DNA of 64,000 bases. It comes from Bacillota bacterium (lineage in GTDB: Bacteria > Bacillota > Clostridia > Acetivibrionales > DSM-1351). A program made the position numbers and the translations under genes. Shown here piece by piece: positions 44,195 through 52,955 of this stretch. The stretch spans positions 1-64,000 of the forward strand of contig JAEWAX010000158.1 in the NCBI GenBank assembly GCA_023391425.1, given 5' to 3'. The first letter of the stretch is position 1, and every line of letters starts with the position of its first letter. The notes beneath the pieces are model-generated. The model was not told the origin of the DNA and did not search any database. It was given only the letters and a program-made list of their open reading frames with translations.

Positions 44195-46285
44195 CTAATA
44201 CAGTTTTTCTAATACATATACCTGATCTTCGCCTGAAGATACTGTCCACAGTACTATTGTATTTCCATCTTGCATAATTGCATTAGCGATGCTTAAATAA
44301 AGTCCTTTACTATCGATGATTCTATAGGTTCCATCTTTCTGTTTTTGTATTGTGAAAGTCTGAGTATGGCTATCATTTACGGGCCCGGATTGAGTGAGCA
44401 ACCATCCCTTCTTTTCTTTACTACTCACCCACCTGCCAGAATTAAGATTCTTGATTGTGTATTTATTATTATCTAATTTAGCAATTCTGAATTTCTGACT
44501 GTTGCTGCCATTGGCATGATTAATAATGAGGTTAGCATCATTTTCTGTACTTGCATCCATTATATCTAGTGCATAGTTTGGATCTTTTGCTGATTTAATA
44601 AAGTAAATTCCCTCTTCGAGTGTTGTACCACTAACCTTATTACCACTAATAGGAATAATATCTGTCAATGTGTTTACAGACGGTTTTTTCGTAGGAAACC
44701 ATCCTCGTTTACCCACAATATTAACGTCATCTGGATCTGAACTATCTCCAACAAGTTTAATACGTCCAGGGACAGCAGAATCATTGTTAATAATCGTATT
44801 TTGAGCAAAGGTATATTTACTGTTCAAAATAGTAATATTTGACCAATAATTATCCGTTGTTTCATCTGGGTCTTGTTTTGCATTTGGGAATTGGTAGCGT
44901 GATGTACCATCACAGTTTACGACACCTAGCATTGTAGTTCCTATACTATAAACAATCTTATCCCCATATATCGCATATTGGTTTGCTCCTTCGGGCAAAA
45001 CACACACGTCATTCGTACCGTCAATTTTTATCCGATGTAAGCCTTCCCGTGCTGTTTGGTAGTAAATGTATCCATCATATACATTGACGATATGCAGTGG
45101 TGTGTTCTGGACAGTAGCGACCCTTTTTTTGTCGGTACCATCAAGCTTCATCGAGTATACTTCCTTACTTGGTGCTAAGTAAGCTTTTATGTCCCTTGTC
45201 ATGTAATATATTCTGTCGTTAAAAATATAATATGCTCGGTATCCGTATCCGACCTCTCTAGTAAGGATGGATAAATCTCCTTTGTATAACACCTTACGAC
45301 CAGTGCCATCTAGGTTATATCTTACAATACTGGTATTTTGCCCACTGTTTGTAACGCAAGCATTCGCATAAAGCATACCTTTGTATACTGTGATGGACCG
45401 TCCAACGGTACGCGAATCATTAATAATTCTTTTCAAGCCGGAGCCGTCTAAATTCATGCTAAAAACTTTTTGATTTGTTACACCAGTAGAGTCATCGCCC
45501 TCAAAAAAAATTTTATTGCCATATACCTGCCAGTTATATGCTATGTAATCACCATAATCTGTTTTATAACCAACGGCCTTCCCGCCTTCTTTTATCTTAA
45601 AACCATAGTGATAGTACCAGCCATCATTATATACTATTATCCCTTCATTTTGTATTGAGCCAGGTTGTGCACCATAGTCATTGCGATACTTATTATCAAT
45701 AGCTTCCCCTGATTTCAAAGGGCTTCCCGTGTATTTTGGCAGAACATACCCTTGATGCGTATTAATGACGATAGACGAGGTTTTGCTGTCATATCCAACA
45801 CCCACATCAATCCATTGCATTAAATCACGCAGATTGACAAAGCTATTTCCGTTAATAGTATACGTGTTAAGTACAATATTATATACTGATTGCCCTTGGT
45901 CCCCATCGCTTTGTGCCACTACCCAGCGAACGGTGGATTTGTCAGGTGTTGCAGTCTTTTTTTTGCCATCTCCCAGTGTAAGTTCTCCGCCTACTGGTAC
46001 ATACTCCTTATTGGTAGTTATTTCAAGCGTTTTATTAGAACTATCGGAACCGATATTAAACTTTTTGCTTGTGGAATTAAATGCCATCGCAAGGTCTCGT
46101 ATTTTAAAATAATTACCGCCGTTAATGGCATAGGCTTCAAAGGAAACCTTGTTGCCGTCGATGTAAACAATTGAATTAATCGGTGTTGCGACAACGCCGG
46201 TTGAATTTGCAGCCGTTGCAGAAGCAGTCAGCATCCCCACTGTCATGCATAGTACAAGTAAAATACTTAATAATTTCTTTTTCAT
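44195..46285 (-). CDS. Large exported protein: copper-amine-oxidase-N-like, DUF5050-like propeller and ricin-type lectin domains
   Basis: This 696-residue protein starts with a clear signal peptide ending ATA-AN. Residues ~30-165 contain two copies of the copper amine oxidase N-terminal-like domain of clostridial surface proteins (YFKIRDLAMAF, FVNLRDLMQW). Residues ~200-510 carry repeated strands with [MNL]DG(S/T) turns (KRI, RKVLY), a DUF5050-like propeller. The last 140 residues have ricin-B-type QxF repeats (SQKFRIAKL, TQTFTIQKQ). The ATG at 46285 has AGGAG 11 bases upstream. It is probably a wall-associated carbohydrate-binding protein. A LytTR-type tandem site lies upstream. Confidence 0.85.
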   Translation of the reverse strand: MKKKLLSILLVLCMTVGMLTASATAANSTGVVATPINSIVYIDGNKVSFEAYAINGGNYFKIRDLAMAFNSTSKKFNIGSDSSNKTLEITTNKEYVPVGGELTLGDGKKKTATPDKSTVRWVVAQSDGDQGQSVYNIVLNTYTINGNSFVNLRDLMQWIDVGVGYDSKTSSIVINTHQGYVLPKYTGSPLKSGEAIDNKYRNDYGAQPGSIQNEGIIVYNDGWYYHYGFKIKEGGKAVGYKTDYGDYIAYNWQVYGNKIFFEGDDSTGVTNQKVFSMNLDGSGLKRIINDSRTVGRSITVYKGMLYANACVTNSGQNTSIVRYNLDGTGRKVLYKGDLSILTREVGYGYRAYYIFNDRIYYMTRDIKAYLAPSKEVYSMKLDGTDKKRVATVQNTPLHIVNVYDGYIYYQTAREGLHRIKIDGTNDVCVLPEGANQYAIYGDKIVYSIGTTMLGVVNCDGTSRYQFPNAKQDPDETTDNYWSNITILNSKYTFAQNTIINNDSAVPGRIKLVGDSSDPDDVNIVGKRGWFPTKKPSVNTLTDIIPISGNKVSGTTLEEGIYFIKSAKDPNYALDIMDASTENDANLIINHANGSNSQKFRIAKLDNNKYTIKNLNSGRWVSSKEKKGWLLTQSGPVNDSHTQTFTIQKQKDGTYRIIDSKGLYLSIANAIMQDGNTIVLWTVSSGEDQVYVLEKLY

Positions 46286-46368
46286 TATTACCACTACTCC
46301 TTTATTTATAAAAAATACTTTACGATTTTATAGTATCAGTAAAAAACCAAAAAGAACCATTTTTAACC

Positions 46369-46404
46369 TGTAATGTCAGATTTACGCCCTGAAATGTAAG
46401 TTAT
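46369..46404 (+). promoter_or_regulatory. LytTR-type tandem site, copy B
   Basis: TGTAATGTCAGATTT (46369) and TGAAATGTAAGTTAT (46390) repeat with a 21-bp period. They are followed at plus-strand promoter distance by TATATT/TATAAA near 46426-46436. Copy A at 42243 has the same period and flank. The site lies about 85 bases upstream of the propeller/lectin start on the other strand; plus-strand genes that it might drive are lost. Confidence 0.5.
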
Positions 46405-46483
46405 CAAAGTTTGGGAAGCATTTGTTATATTATAAATAAATTCGAATTATTGAAATATCCAGATTTTACTATACAGCCAAATT

Positions 46484-46866
46484 ATTGATAATGAACTCTT
46501 TCCTTTCAAATATCCCATAAAATTTGATACACTTATCTTTGGAGAAATACTCTCCAACATATGTATATGGTCTGGGCAAGCATTTGCTTCTATTATTTCT
46601 ACTCCTTTTTGGTTGCATTACTTTCTTAATATTTGACCTATATCTGCTTATATTTTTCCGTATATTACCTGCCTACGGTATTTTGGTGCAAACACTATAT
46701 GATATTTTCAATTATATTTGCTATGTGCTAAACTTTCACTATCCACTTGGATAACCTCCTTGTTATTCAATTGCGGTTGGCGAACCTGCAATAATTTTAA
46801 TAAGGGGGGTTTTTATTTTCCAGTCAAAGCTATAAGCTTTTTAGAACCACACGTAGAACGTGGTAT
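46484..46866 (-). mobile_element. tnpA: IS200/IS605-family remnant with decayed tnpA
   Basis: The minus strand from GTG 46746 (AGGAGG upstream) encodes HIVFAPKYRRQVIYGKI, then ADIGQILRK, then GVEIIEANACPDHIHMLE (the HUH motif HIH) and SNFMGYLKGKSSL, the TnpA of IS200. At least three in-frame stops and loss of the C-terminal Tyr region show decay; similarity ends near 46484. The hairpin ACCA-CA-CGT-AGA-ACG-TGGT (46846-46864) is the expected subterminal structure at the left end. Confidence 0.8.
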
Positions 46867-46875
46867 TCGTTACAC

Positions 46876-46907
46876 AAAAAAAGGAGCAGAAATTCCAATC
46901 AGCTCCT
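46876..46907 (-). terminator. Terminator behind rubrerythrin remnant 1
   Basis: AGGAGC/GCTCCT arms (46882-46887, 46902-46907) are followed on the minus strand by seven T residues. It was probably the terminator of the lost rubrerythrin gene. Confidence 0.6.
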
Positions 46908-46954
46908 TGCTAACATTTTATTATAGTCCGACTATCCTTTATATTAGTGGGTTT

Positions 46955-47014
46955 TTACTTACCGAAATATCTATTCAACAAGCCTTGGAAACCCGCACAG
47001 TGTCTTGCTTCGTC
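46955..47014 (-). pseudogene. Rubrerythrin 3'-end remnant 1
   Basis: The minus strand encodes DEARHCAGFQGLLNRYFGK and a stop, matching the last residues of the intact gene at 58538 (DEARHGAGFKGLLERYFK). Similarity stops upstream of the DEARH codons; the next 140 bases before the MutS-like gene hold no other feature. Confidence 0.75.
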
Positions 47015-47156
47015 ATGAGACTTCAAACGCGCAGCTGCTGCAAATCAATGTTTCACTTATTTATATGTTATAAAGTCCGATATTCCCACCGATTTTCCAC
47101 AAAAAATCTTTTCCCACAGGTGTTATATTACATAAACTGTAGTGATGTTCATCATA

Positions 47157-48656
47157 CTAAATTACGTCGTTATATAAATCTTCTCCATAGCTTGTCTGTT
47201 GTGGTTTACCCTCTTTTATACAAAATGACCTGCTGCCATTCTTATTTCTCTCTGCCCTCAGAAACATAGCCATTTCTAGGTTTTTATAATACATAGAATC
47301 GGCAAACTCAAACAAGTGAGTTACAAATAAAATCTTAACATTATGCTCATATAGTGCTGTTACAATGTCACCAGCAATCTTGGAACCATCTCTTTCAGTT
47401 GTTGTAGCAAAAGATTCATTCATTAATAACAGAGAATTCGGTGTTAGATTATTAATTATGTTATTCATTCTCAATAATTCTTCATCCAACTTGCCACTAT
47501 TCATCTCATCATCTTCCTCCCTTGTAAAATGGGTAAAGATATTCTCACATAGATTAGCACTAAAATAAGCTGCTGGAACAAATAAACCGCATTGCATCAT
47601 AAGTTGTACTATGCCAATACTCCTTAAGTAAGTTGATTTTCCACCCTGATTAGCACCTGTAATGATAAAAAGGCTCCTATTGATGGCACTCAGATCATTG
47701 CTTATTGGATTAATCTTTTCATTAATTAATAAACTCAGATCATATAATTTATTAAAAACTATGTCCCTTCTATCTATTTCCACCGGAACTGGAAAAGATA
47801 ATTCTGCATTTAGTTCCTTTAATGTAGAATAAAGGTTCAGGCATCCATAATAAAATCCACATTCATAACATAATGAATTAAAAAAATCCAATATAACTTC
47901 ATTAAAATGATTAATCAGCCTTAAAACATGGATCAACCCTGCATCCTCTATTTCCCTAGCGCAATTTATAATATTTGTATTATCGAGATAAATAACGTTT
48001 TGTTCAAAATTTTTTAAAATGTACTTTTTCGGGTTATCCTTTGATGAAGAAATATTCCTTAGAATATGCCCACAGCCCTTCATACCATTGCCGATTCTGG
48101 AACCAATAATTATTTTTGTACCTTCAGTTGTTGATTTTAAGTCTGTAATATGTTGCTTTACTCTTTGAAAATATTCATCAGTAAAAAAATCTTTAAGCTG
48201 ATCACAAAATTTATTCATTCCTTTTGATTGAAATTTATATTTTGTTAAATCAATTGCAGATATAATGTTTTTTAACTTTGTAGCTAGCAGTTCCAGCAAA
48301 CCTACAGCATTAAAAACCTTGACTGAAGTGGAGATCATTCTTGCATAATTGGGTTTGTTATACTGAACATAATAATCTACATCATTAATGGTATCAGAAG
48401 CTATATTATATAATTCTTTGATCATATATTTATTGTTTATGCAATCTTTTAGAACATCCTGTCTGTAAATTATCTTATTTATATCAGTAATACTGTCTAA
48501 TACAATAGATTTAGCGGTATCATACAGGTATGTATCGCCTTGCGCCATTGCTTTAAAAATATAATTAAGATTTAAATCCTTTGTTATGCCATCTCTATGA
48601 AATTTCTTTTCTCTTGGTTTATCCTCATACTGTTCAAAAAGCAGAAAAGGCTTCAT
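47157..48656 (-). CDS. Small MutS-family ATPase B (MutS domain V-like)
   Basis: The 499-residue protein has a MutS-type helical core/lever region (1-320) followed by the MutS ATPase: Walker A TGANQGGKST (333-342), FTHFTREEDDEMNSGKLDEE (the ABC-like signature region) and LLLMNESFATTTERDG as Walker B with N413-E414 where MutS has Asp-Glu. It lacks the mismatch-recognition (domain I) part and any Smr nuclease. Its start overlaps the stop of the other MutS-like gene by 4 bases with GGAGAG in place. The two diverged proteins probably form a heterodimer; their DNA target is unknown. Confidence 0.88.
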   Translation of the reverse strand: MKPFLLFEQYEDKPREKKFHRDGITKDLNLNYIFKAMAQGDTYLYDTAKSIVLDSITDINKIIYRQDVLKDCINNKYMIKELYNIASDTINDVDYYVQYNKPNYARMISTSVKVFNAVGLLELLATKLKNIISAIDLTKYKFQSKGMNKFCDQLKDFFTDEYFQRVKQHITDLKSTTEGTKIIIGSRIGNGMKGCGHILRNISSSKDNPKKYILKNFEQNVIYLDNTNIINCAREIEDAGLIHVLRLINHFNEVILDFFNSLCYECGFYYGCLNLYSTLKELNAELSFPVPVEIDRRDIVFNKLYDLSLLINEKINPISNDLSAINRSLFIITGANQGGKSTYLRSIGIVQLMMQCGLFVPAAYFSANLCENIFTHFTREEDDEMNSGKLDEELLRMNNIINNLTPNSLLLMNESFATTTERDGSKIAGDIVTALYEHNVKILFVTHLFEFADSMYYKNLEMAMFLRAERNKNGSRSFCIKEGKPQQTSYGEDLYNDVI

Positions 48657-50173
48657 ATTCTTATTCTCTCCTTTATTTCACTATATGTCAGATTATATTT
48701 TTCAACAATCGAGTTTGCATATGCACAGCCATCAGCTGGTTTTCTCAGTATTTTATATGTACGTTTAGCATCATGTTCAGATTGTACAGAAGCAACCAGG
48801 CTTACTGTTTTTGGGCTTATACTGTTGAGCTCATAAATATGCGTAACATACAAACATACACAATCTTTCATTATTAGGTGTTCAAGAACTTTTTTACCCA
48901 TGGTATAAGCATCATAAGAGGTGGTTGATGCAAATAACTCATTTATTATAATTAAACTACTTTCTGTTACTTCAGTCATAATTGGTTTAAGTCTGACAAG
49001 TTCTTCTTTTAATCTTCCAGCATTGTTACACAGATTTTCCTCTTTAGAGAAGTGCGTAAATATTCGGTCAAATAGAAAAAGCTCAGCTTTTGAACAAGGT
49101 ACTGGACACCCAATAGAAGCTAAATACATGATTTGTCCTATGGTTCTCGCATAAGTCGTTTTACCGCCCTGATTAGGACCTGTAATTACATATATTCGTT
49201 CAGAATTTTCAAGGCTAAAGTTATTTGGGATAACACAACTTTCATTATCCAAGTTTTTATAGGCTAATGCCAAGTCATACCCACCTTCTATAGTTATCCT
49301 TTTTGAAGTAGATATAATAGGATATGAAAATACATAACCTTTATCTATTAATTTTTTCGCATACTCCAAATATGATATATAAAATTGGATTTCCCTATCA
49401 AAGTTTTGAATTGTTTTATCAAGAAAATTAATATGTTTTTTACAGTATGCCTCAAGATTAGCAAAGGCCTTCTTATTATCATTTCTCACAATCTCAAGAA
49501 TTTTTACTTCCAATGTACACATTTCAAAGCCGGTAAAGAAACTGATCGGGAAGCAGTATTCTATATCATTGATCTGTTCAAATGTTTTATTTAAGGATTG
49601 ACAGTAATCCTCCTGAATAATATCAGTATCAATAGTAATTTTACCTCTTTCAATCTTTATACTATATTTTATACTATCAAAAATATTATTAAGATTATTT
49701 GTCTCAAGACATAATTCTTTAAAGTTGTTGGTATCAATGTATAAAGATAACCATGATTTAAATGATAGTAGACCGTGGGAATGTATTTCTTTTGTAAGAA
49801 GTGAATTGTACAAGCTGGTAACGCTTTTACAATATAAGCTGGCGGCATCAAGAAACCATTTTTGACTTTGGAACATATTATGTGCTTTTATGCTATAATC
49901 AATATATTCACGAACCTTTTTCATCTTACTGGAAAAATCAATTATATTATTGAAAGCCACACTGCTTTCCAAATCTTTCATTACGTCCAATCTATAGTTT
50001 ACTGTATAAATATCTTGTAAATTTTGATAATAGAATTCATCCAGGTTATATTCTTCTTTGCCGGACAATATCTCCTGAATAATCTGATCTATATTCAAAT
50101 CAGAAAAAAGCTCGGGTATTGGGGTATTTCTACTCACCCTTGTAGAATCAAATAATATACTATGATATTCCAT
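48653..50173 (-). CDS. Small MutS-family ATPase A (MutS domain V-like)
   Basis: The 506-residue protein is organised like its partner: helical N-terminal region, then Walker A TGPNQGGKTT (331-340), FTHFSKEENLCNNAGRLKEE, and Walker B LIIINELFAST with Asn-Glu (411-412) replacing Asp-Glu. It has no domain I and no Smr domain. ATG 50173 has CGGAGG 7 bases upstream; upstream in-frame ATGs are too close to that site or have none. It lies 47 bases after the MerR gene and is followed by the second ATPase in a 4-base overlap. Confidence 0.88.
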   Translation of the reverse strand: MEYHSILFDSTRVSRNTPIPELFSDLNIDQIIQEILSGKEEYNLDEFYYQNLQDIYTVNYRLDVMKDLESSVAFNNIIDFSSKMKKVREYIDYSIKAHNMFQSQKWFLDAASLYCKSVTSLYNSLLTKEIHSHGLLSFKSWLSLYIDTNNFKELCLETNNLNNIFDSIKYSIKIERGKITIDTDIIQEDYCQSLNKTFEQINDIEYCFPISFFTGFEMCTLEVKILEIVRNDNKKAFANLEAYCKKHINFLDKTIQNFDREIQFYISYLEYAKKLIDKGYVFSYPIISTSKRITIEGGYDLALAYKNLDNESCVIPNNFSLENSERIYVITGPNQGGKTTYARTIGQIMYLASIGCPVPCSKAELFLFDRIFTHFSKEENLCNNAGRLKEELVRLKPIMTEVTESSLIIINELFASTTSYDAYTMGKKVLEHLIMKDCVCLYVTHIYELNSISPKTVSLVASVQSEHDAKRTYKILRKPADGCAYANSIVEKYNLTYSEIKERIRI

Positions 50174-50220
50174 ATTCATTCCTCCGATATAAGAAAGCTT
50201 CATAACTTAAATGCTATATA

Positions 50221-50685
50221 CTATAGCCATAGAACCTCGGTCAACCACGACTCTACCTTTAAATTCTCCAAACATACTAACCTTGACATTTTATAAGCAT
50301 CAGGCTCAGTCTTACAATCATTCTCAGCCTGTTCAAGCTTAGTTGACGTAGCAGACATTATTTTATTGATATTCTCAATATTAAATTTTGCTATTTCTAT
50401 TTGTCTTTCCCAAAATTCTCGTCTTTCAGACATAACCTTAATTAGCTCATCGGGGCTAATACCGTTATCAACCAGATGTTTTATTTGATTTAACTTGACT
50501 CCTATAGCTTTAAACACCAAAATTGTATTTAGAAGAGGAATCTGATCTGCCGTATAATATCTGTAACCAGTTTGTTCATCAATGTATCCCGGCTTAAACA
50601 TATCCATTTTATCGTAAAGCCTTAATGCTCTTACTGACATATCAAACATTTTTGCCAAATCACCTACTTTAAAATACATCTCCAT
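50221..50685 (-). CDS. MerR-family transcriptional regulator
   Basis: The 154-residue regulator has the MerR winged helix (YFKVGDLAKMFDMSVRALRLYD and TGYRYYTADQ) and a coiled-coil dimer helix, but only a short C-terminal part in place of a full effector-binding domain. ATG 50685 is best placed relative to GGCGG. It heads the operon with the two MutS-like ATPases and has an MerR-type promoter upstream. Confidence 0.9.
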   Translation of the reverse strand: MEMYFKVGDLAKMFDMSVRALRLYDKMDMFKPGYIDEQTGYRYYTADQIPLLNTILVFKAIGVKLNQIKHLVDNGISPDELIKVMSERREFWERQIEIAKFNIENINKIMSATSTKLEQAENDCKTEPDAYKMSRLVCLENLKVESWLTEVLWL

Positions 50686-50717
50686 TTTTAACACCGCCTT
50701 TTTTAATGTCTATAATA

Positions 50718-50748
50718 ATAATAAACTATGACGCATGTGTAGAGTCAA
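50718..50748 (-). promoter_or_regulatory. MerR-type promoter with 19-bp spacer
   Basis: On the minus strand TTGACT (50748-50743) and TATTAT (50723-50718) are separated by 19 bases, and the spacer contains the partial dyad CTACACATGCGTCATAG. An over-long spacer with a central dyad is the hallmark of promoters activated by MerR proteins. The rest of the gap to 51047 has two weak hairpins (50822-50842 and 50971-50997) that may end the gene at 51048. Confidence 0.65.
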
Positions 50749-51047
50749 CCTCTTTTTACTTTCTTTTACTTTCTTTGGAATTCAAAAAATATCTCAATAA
50801 CAACAATGACGAAATTACAAAGACAACCAATTAAGGTTGCCTTTAGTTCGTTAAATATAAGATAAAAATCAACTAAACTTCGTATTACGCTTATTTTCAA
50901 TAGCTGAGACTTTGTACTTATTCTGATATAAGAATTTTAGTATATTACCGAATTAATTTAGTCTCTATAAGGTAACCGCAGCTTTAATTGGTTTACCGTA
51001 GGATGTGGAAACTAACCCAAGTGTGATATATATCCTTTATTTTAGAA

Positions 51048-52226
51048 TTAATCAGAAGAAGATTTTTCTTCCCAAATTGTGTACAGTTTATTATCTGAAT
51101 CTACTACAAAAAACAAATCAATATTGTCCTCGCCAGAGTAATCGAGTCCAACAAATCGGTTATCAGATATCTTATAATAATAATAGGATTGTGAAACAGT
51201 TACCCTGTCAACGTTTGGCTGTCCGATTTCTTTTGTTAGTTGCTTAAAACTATGACTACGTAATGCGAAGGATTTAAAAAATTCTTCGGACAGTTTCTTG
51301 TTTGATGGTTTAAAGTAACGATACTCACCATTTACCTTAACAATATCTTCCGCCGTCCAAATGGTTTCGAGGTCGTCTTTATCGTCTGCAATATAAATAG
51401 CTACTATAGAGTTAGGCTTTACAGCATAACCGGAAGAAACTCTGGGACGGACATCATTGTCCAGCTTGCATACCGCAAACAAGCCGTTATTAAGTTCGTA
51501 ATAATAGTATCCATAAACCGTCCAGGAACAGTTCGGTTTGCCTATGGCAGCAACAAAATTGGTGAAGTCATCGCTCTTCTCAGCAGCTGACCTAAGCTCG
51601 TCAGCCGTCAGTTTCCTCTTATAATATGTATACTTCCAAGACCTTCCTTGAATCCATCTGATATCATCACGTTTTTTTGCAGAGTACTGATAATATAGCC
51701 CCGGTCCATCATCTTCTTCATTATAATACTCAAAGTATTGGCTGTTATGTGCATTCTCTGTGTCGAATTCCAACGTATGGATGCCTTCGTTGTCTTTGTT
51801 GAAGTCATCATACGAGTACATCATCATACTGACATAATACCGAACTCCTCCGGCTGTGATGATAATATCTTTCCCCCCACCACTTAGCTCCGTCTTCCTC
51901 TTACCACATTCAATTGATTCACCAGCATAAAGTAAAAGATGAATATGTTCAATTTTTGATGGACCTGTATATATTTTAAAAAACGAATCGATTTGGCTGT
52001 CAATATCGGGGTTCTTTTTAATGGCAGAGACAGCAAAGAGTTCTTTGAGCCCTTCTTTATCTTTACTATCCAGTGCCACAAGCACCTTATCTAACATTTC
52101 ACAAAACGCTTTATCGTCACGACTTGTTGTGGTGTCTAACATATTCACTCTTGAGAAACTTGGTAATGTTCCCAAAGTAATGATACACAAAAAAATAAAG
52201 CTTTTAATAAAGATGCCGTTCCTCAT
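51048..52226 (-). CDS. Exported DUF5104-like protein with two tandem C-terminal domains
   Basis: The 392-residue protein has an uncleaved or cleaved signal (SFIFLCIITLGTLPSFS), then a DUF5104-like region (about 35-150; LKELFAVSAIKKNPDIDSQI). Residues ~205-300 and ~305-390 are diverged copies of one domain: both begin KL(T/S) then a helix ending (AA)IGKPN/EIGQPN, have a YYYY strand and end TIW. No lipobox is present. Function unknown. Confidence 0.65.
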   Translation of the reverse strand: MRNGIFIKSFIFLCIITLGTLPSFSRVNMLDTTTSRDDKAFCEMLDKVLVALDSKDKEGLKELFAVSAIKKNPDIDSQIDSFFKIYTGPSKIEHIHLLLYAGESIECGKRKTELSGGGKDIIITAGGVRYYVSMMMYSYDDFNKDNEGIHTLEFDTENAHNSQYFEYYNEEDDGPGLYYQYSAKKRDDIRWIQGRSWKYTYYKRKLTADELRSAAEKSDDFTNFVAAIGKPNCSWTVYGYYYYELNNGLFAVCKLDNDVRPRVSSGYAVKPNSIVAIYIADDKDDLETIWTAEDIVKVNGEYRYFKPSNKKLSEEFFKSFALRSHSFKQLTKEIGQPNVDRVTVSQSYYYYKISDNRFVGLDYSGEDNIDLFFVVDSDNKLYTIWEEKSSSD

Positions 52227-52642
52227 TTAGTCCCTCTCGTAGAAAATATAAATTTTCTGCTTTGCATAATTTTCTCACTGTACTCTAGCTTAATTATATA
52301 TTAGTTGGCTGATATTAACAATTAAACTTTAACTAAGCCAAAATTAAATATAAAAGCTCAAACTTATATCAACAGGCCGATTCAGCATCGATGGATATAC
52401 AGAACTAAAAGGCCCTCCAATTAAACCTTCTAACCTATAATTAAGCAAGTAAGAATGGCTATAAGCCCCTGCTGCACAAGGTTTTGAGAGTATATACTGT
52501 GTATAACCCAAAGTGTACAACACCTTATTCATAAATATTAAAACATTGCATACAGTATCGTAACAGCCACTTAACCAATACATAATTAACACCACCCCAG
52601 TAAATTGGCCCACTACAAATAATATTAGGATTTAAAACATTA
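52227..52642. other. Gap without a recognised gene
   Basis: The 416 bases hold the promoter region of the DUF5104-like gene and a hydrophobic 89-codon minus-strand frame (52344-52613) starting with GTG and no ribosome binding site. I see no family similarity in any frame. Confidence 0.4.
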
Positions 52643-52706
52643 AATAACCCCTTGTAAATGATATGTGTCCAGAAAACTGGGTACATTGCATTTACAAGGG
52701 GTTATT
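52643..52706 (-). terminator. Terminator behind rubrerythrin remnant 2
   Basis: An 18-bp perfect stem (52643-52660 and 52689-52706, AATAACCCC/GGGGTTATT ends) with an inner TGT-CCAG/CTGG-ACA pairing. It lies 12 bases after the remnant's stop. Confidence 0.8.
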
Positions 52707-52717
52707 TCTGTTATTAT

Positions 52718-52774
52718 TTATTTACCAAAGTATCTCTCCAGCAATCCCTTAAACCCTGCGCCGTGTCTTGCTTC
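52718..52774 (-). pseudogene. Rubrerythrin 3'-end remnant 2
   Basis: The minus strand encodes EARHGAGFKGLLERYFGK and a stop. Positions 52731-52774 are identical over 44 bp to 58548-58591 within the intact rubrerythrin gene. Similarity stops sharply at the Glu codon. Confidence 0.85.
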
Positions 52775-52920
52775 AACAATTATGTACACAGCAACTTCCC
52801 TACTGTATAGGGTCTGCACGGAATTTCGTGGGATTTTCCCTTGAGTTTTCCCTTGAGAAGACCTAAAATATATCCAATGCTTAAACTGATAAGAATGAAA
52901 TAACCAAGAGATTAACAGAA

Positions 52921-52941
52921 AAGCAGGGTGACGCCCTGCTT
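52921..52941 (-). terminator. Terminator of the second Bce-type ABC operon
   Basis: AAGCAGGG/CCCTGCTT (52921-52928, 52934-52941) with a 5-nt loop lies 14 bases after the permease stop; the minus strand continues TTCTG. Confidence 0.7.
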
Positions 52942-52955
52942 TATAATTCCAGATA

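Noticed and set aside
43998..44249. 83-codon minus-strand frame
   Set aside because: It contains the terminator of the propeller/lectin gene and overlaps that gene's 3' end; no ribosome binding site.
46505..46746. TGA and TAA codons in tnpA as recoding (selenocysteine)
   Set aside because: Stops occur at positions that are not Cys-specific in the family, include TAA, and no SECIS-like hairpin follows; decay is simpler.
46524..47269. Plus-strand frames of 76 and 183 codons
   Set aside because: They are shadows of the IS200 tnpA remnant, the rubrerythrin remnant and the end of the MutS-like gene, all on the minus strand.
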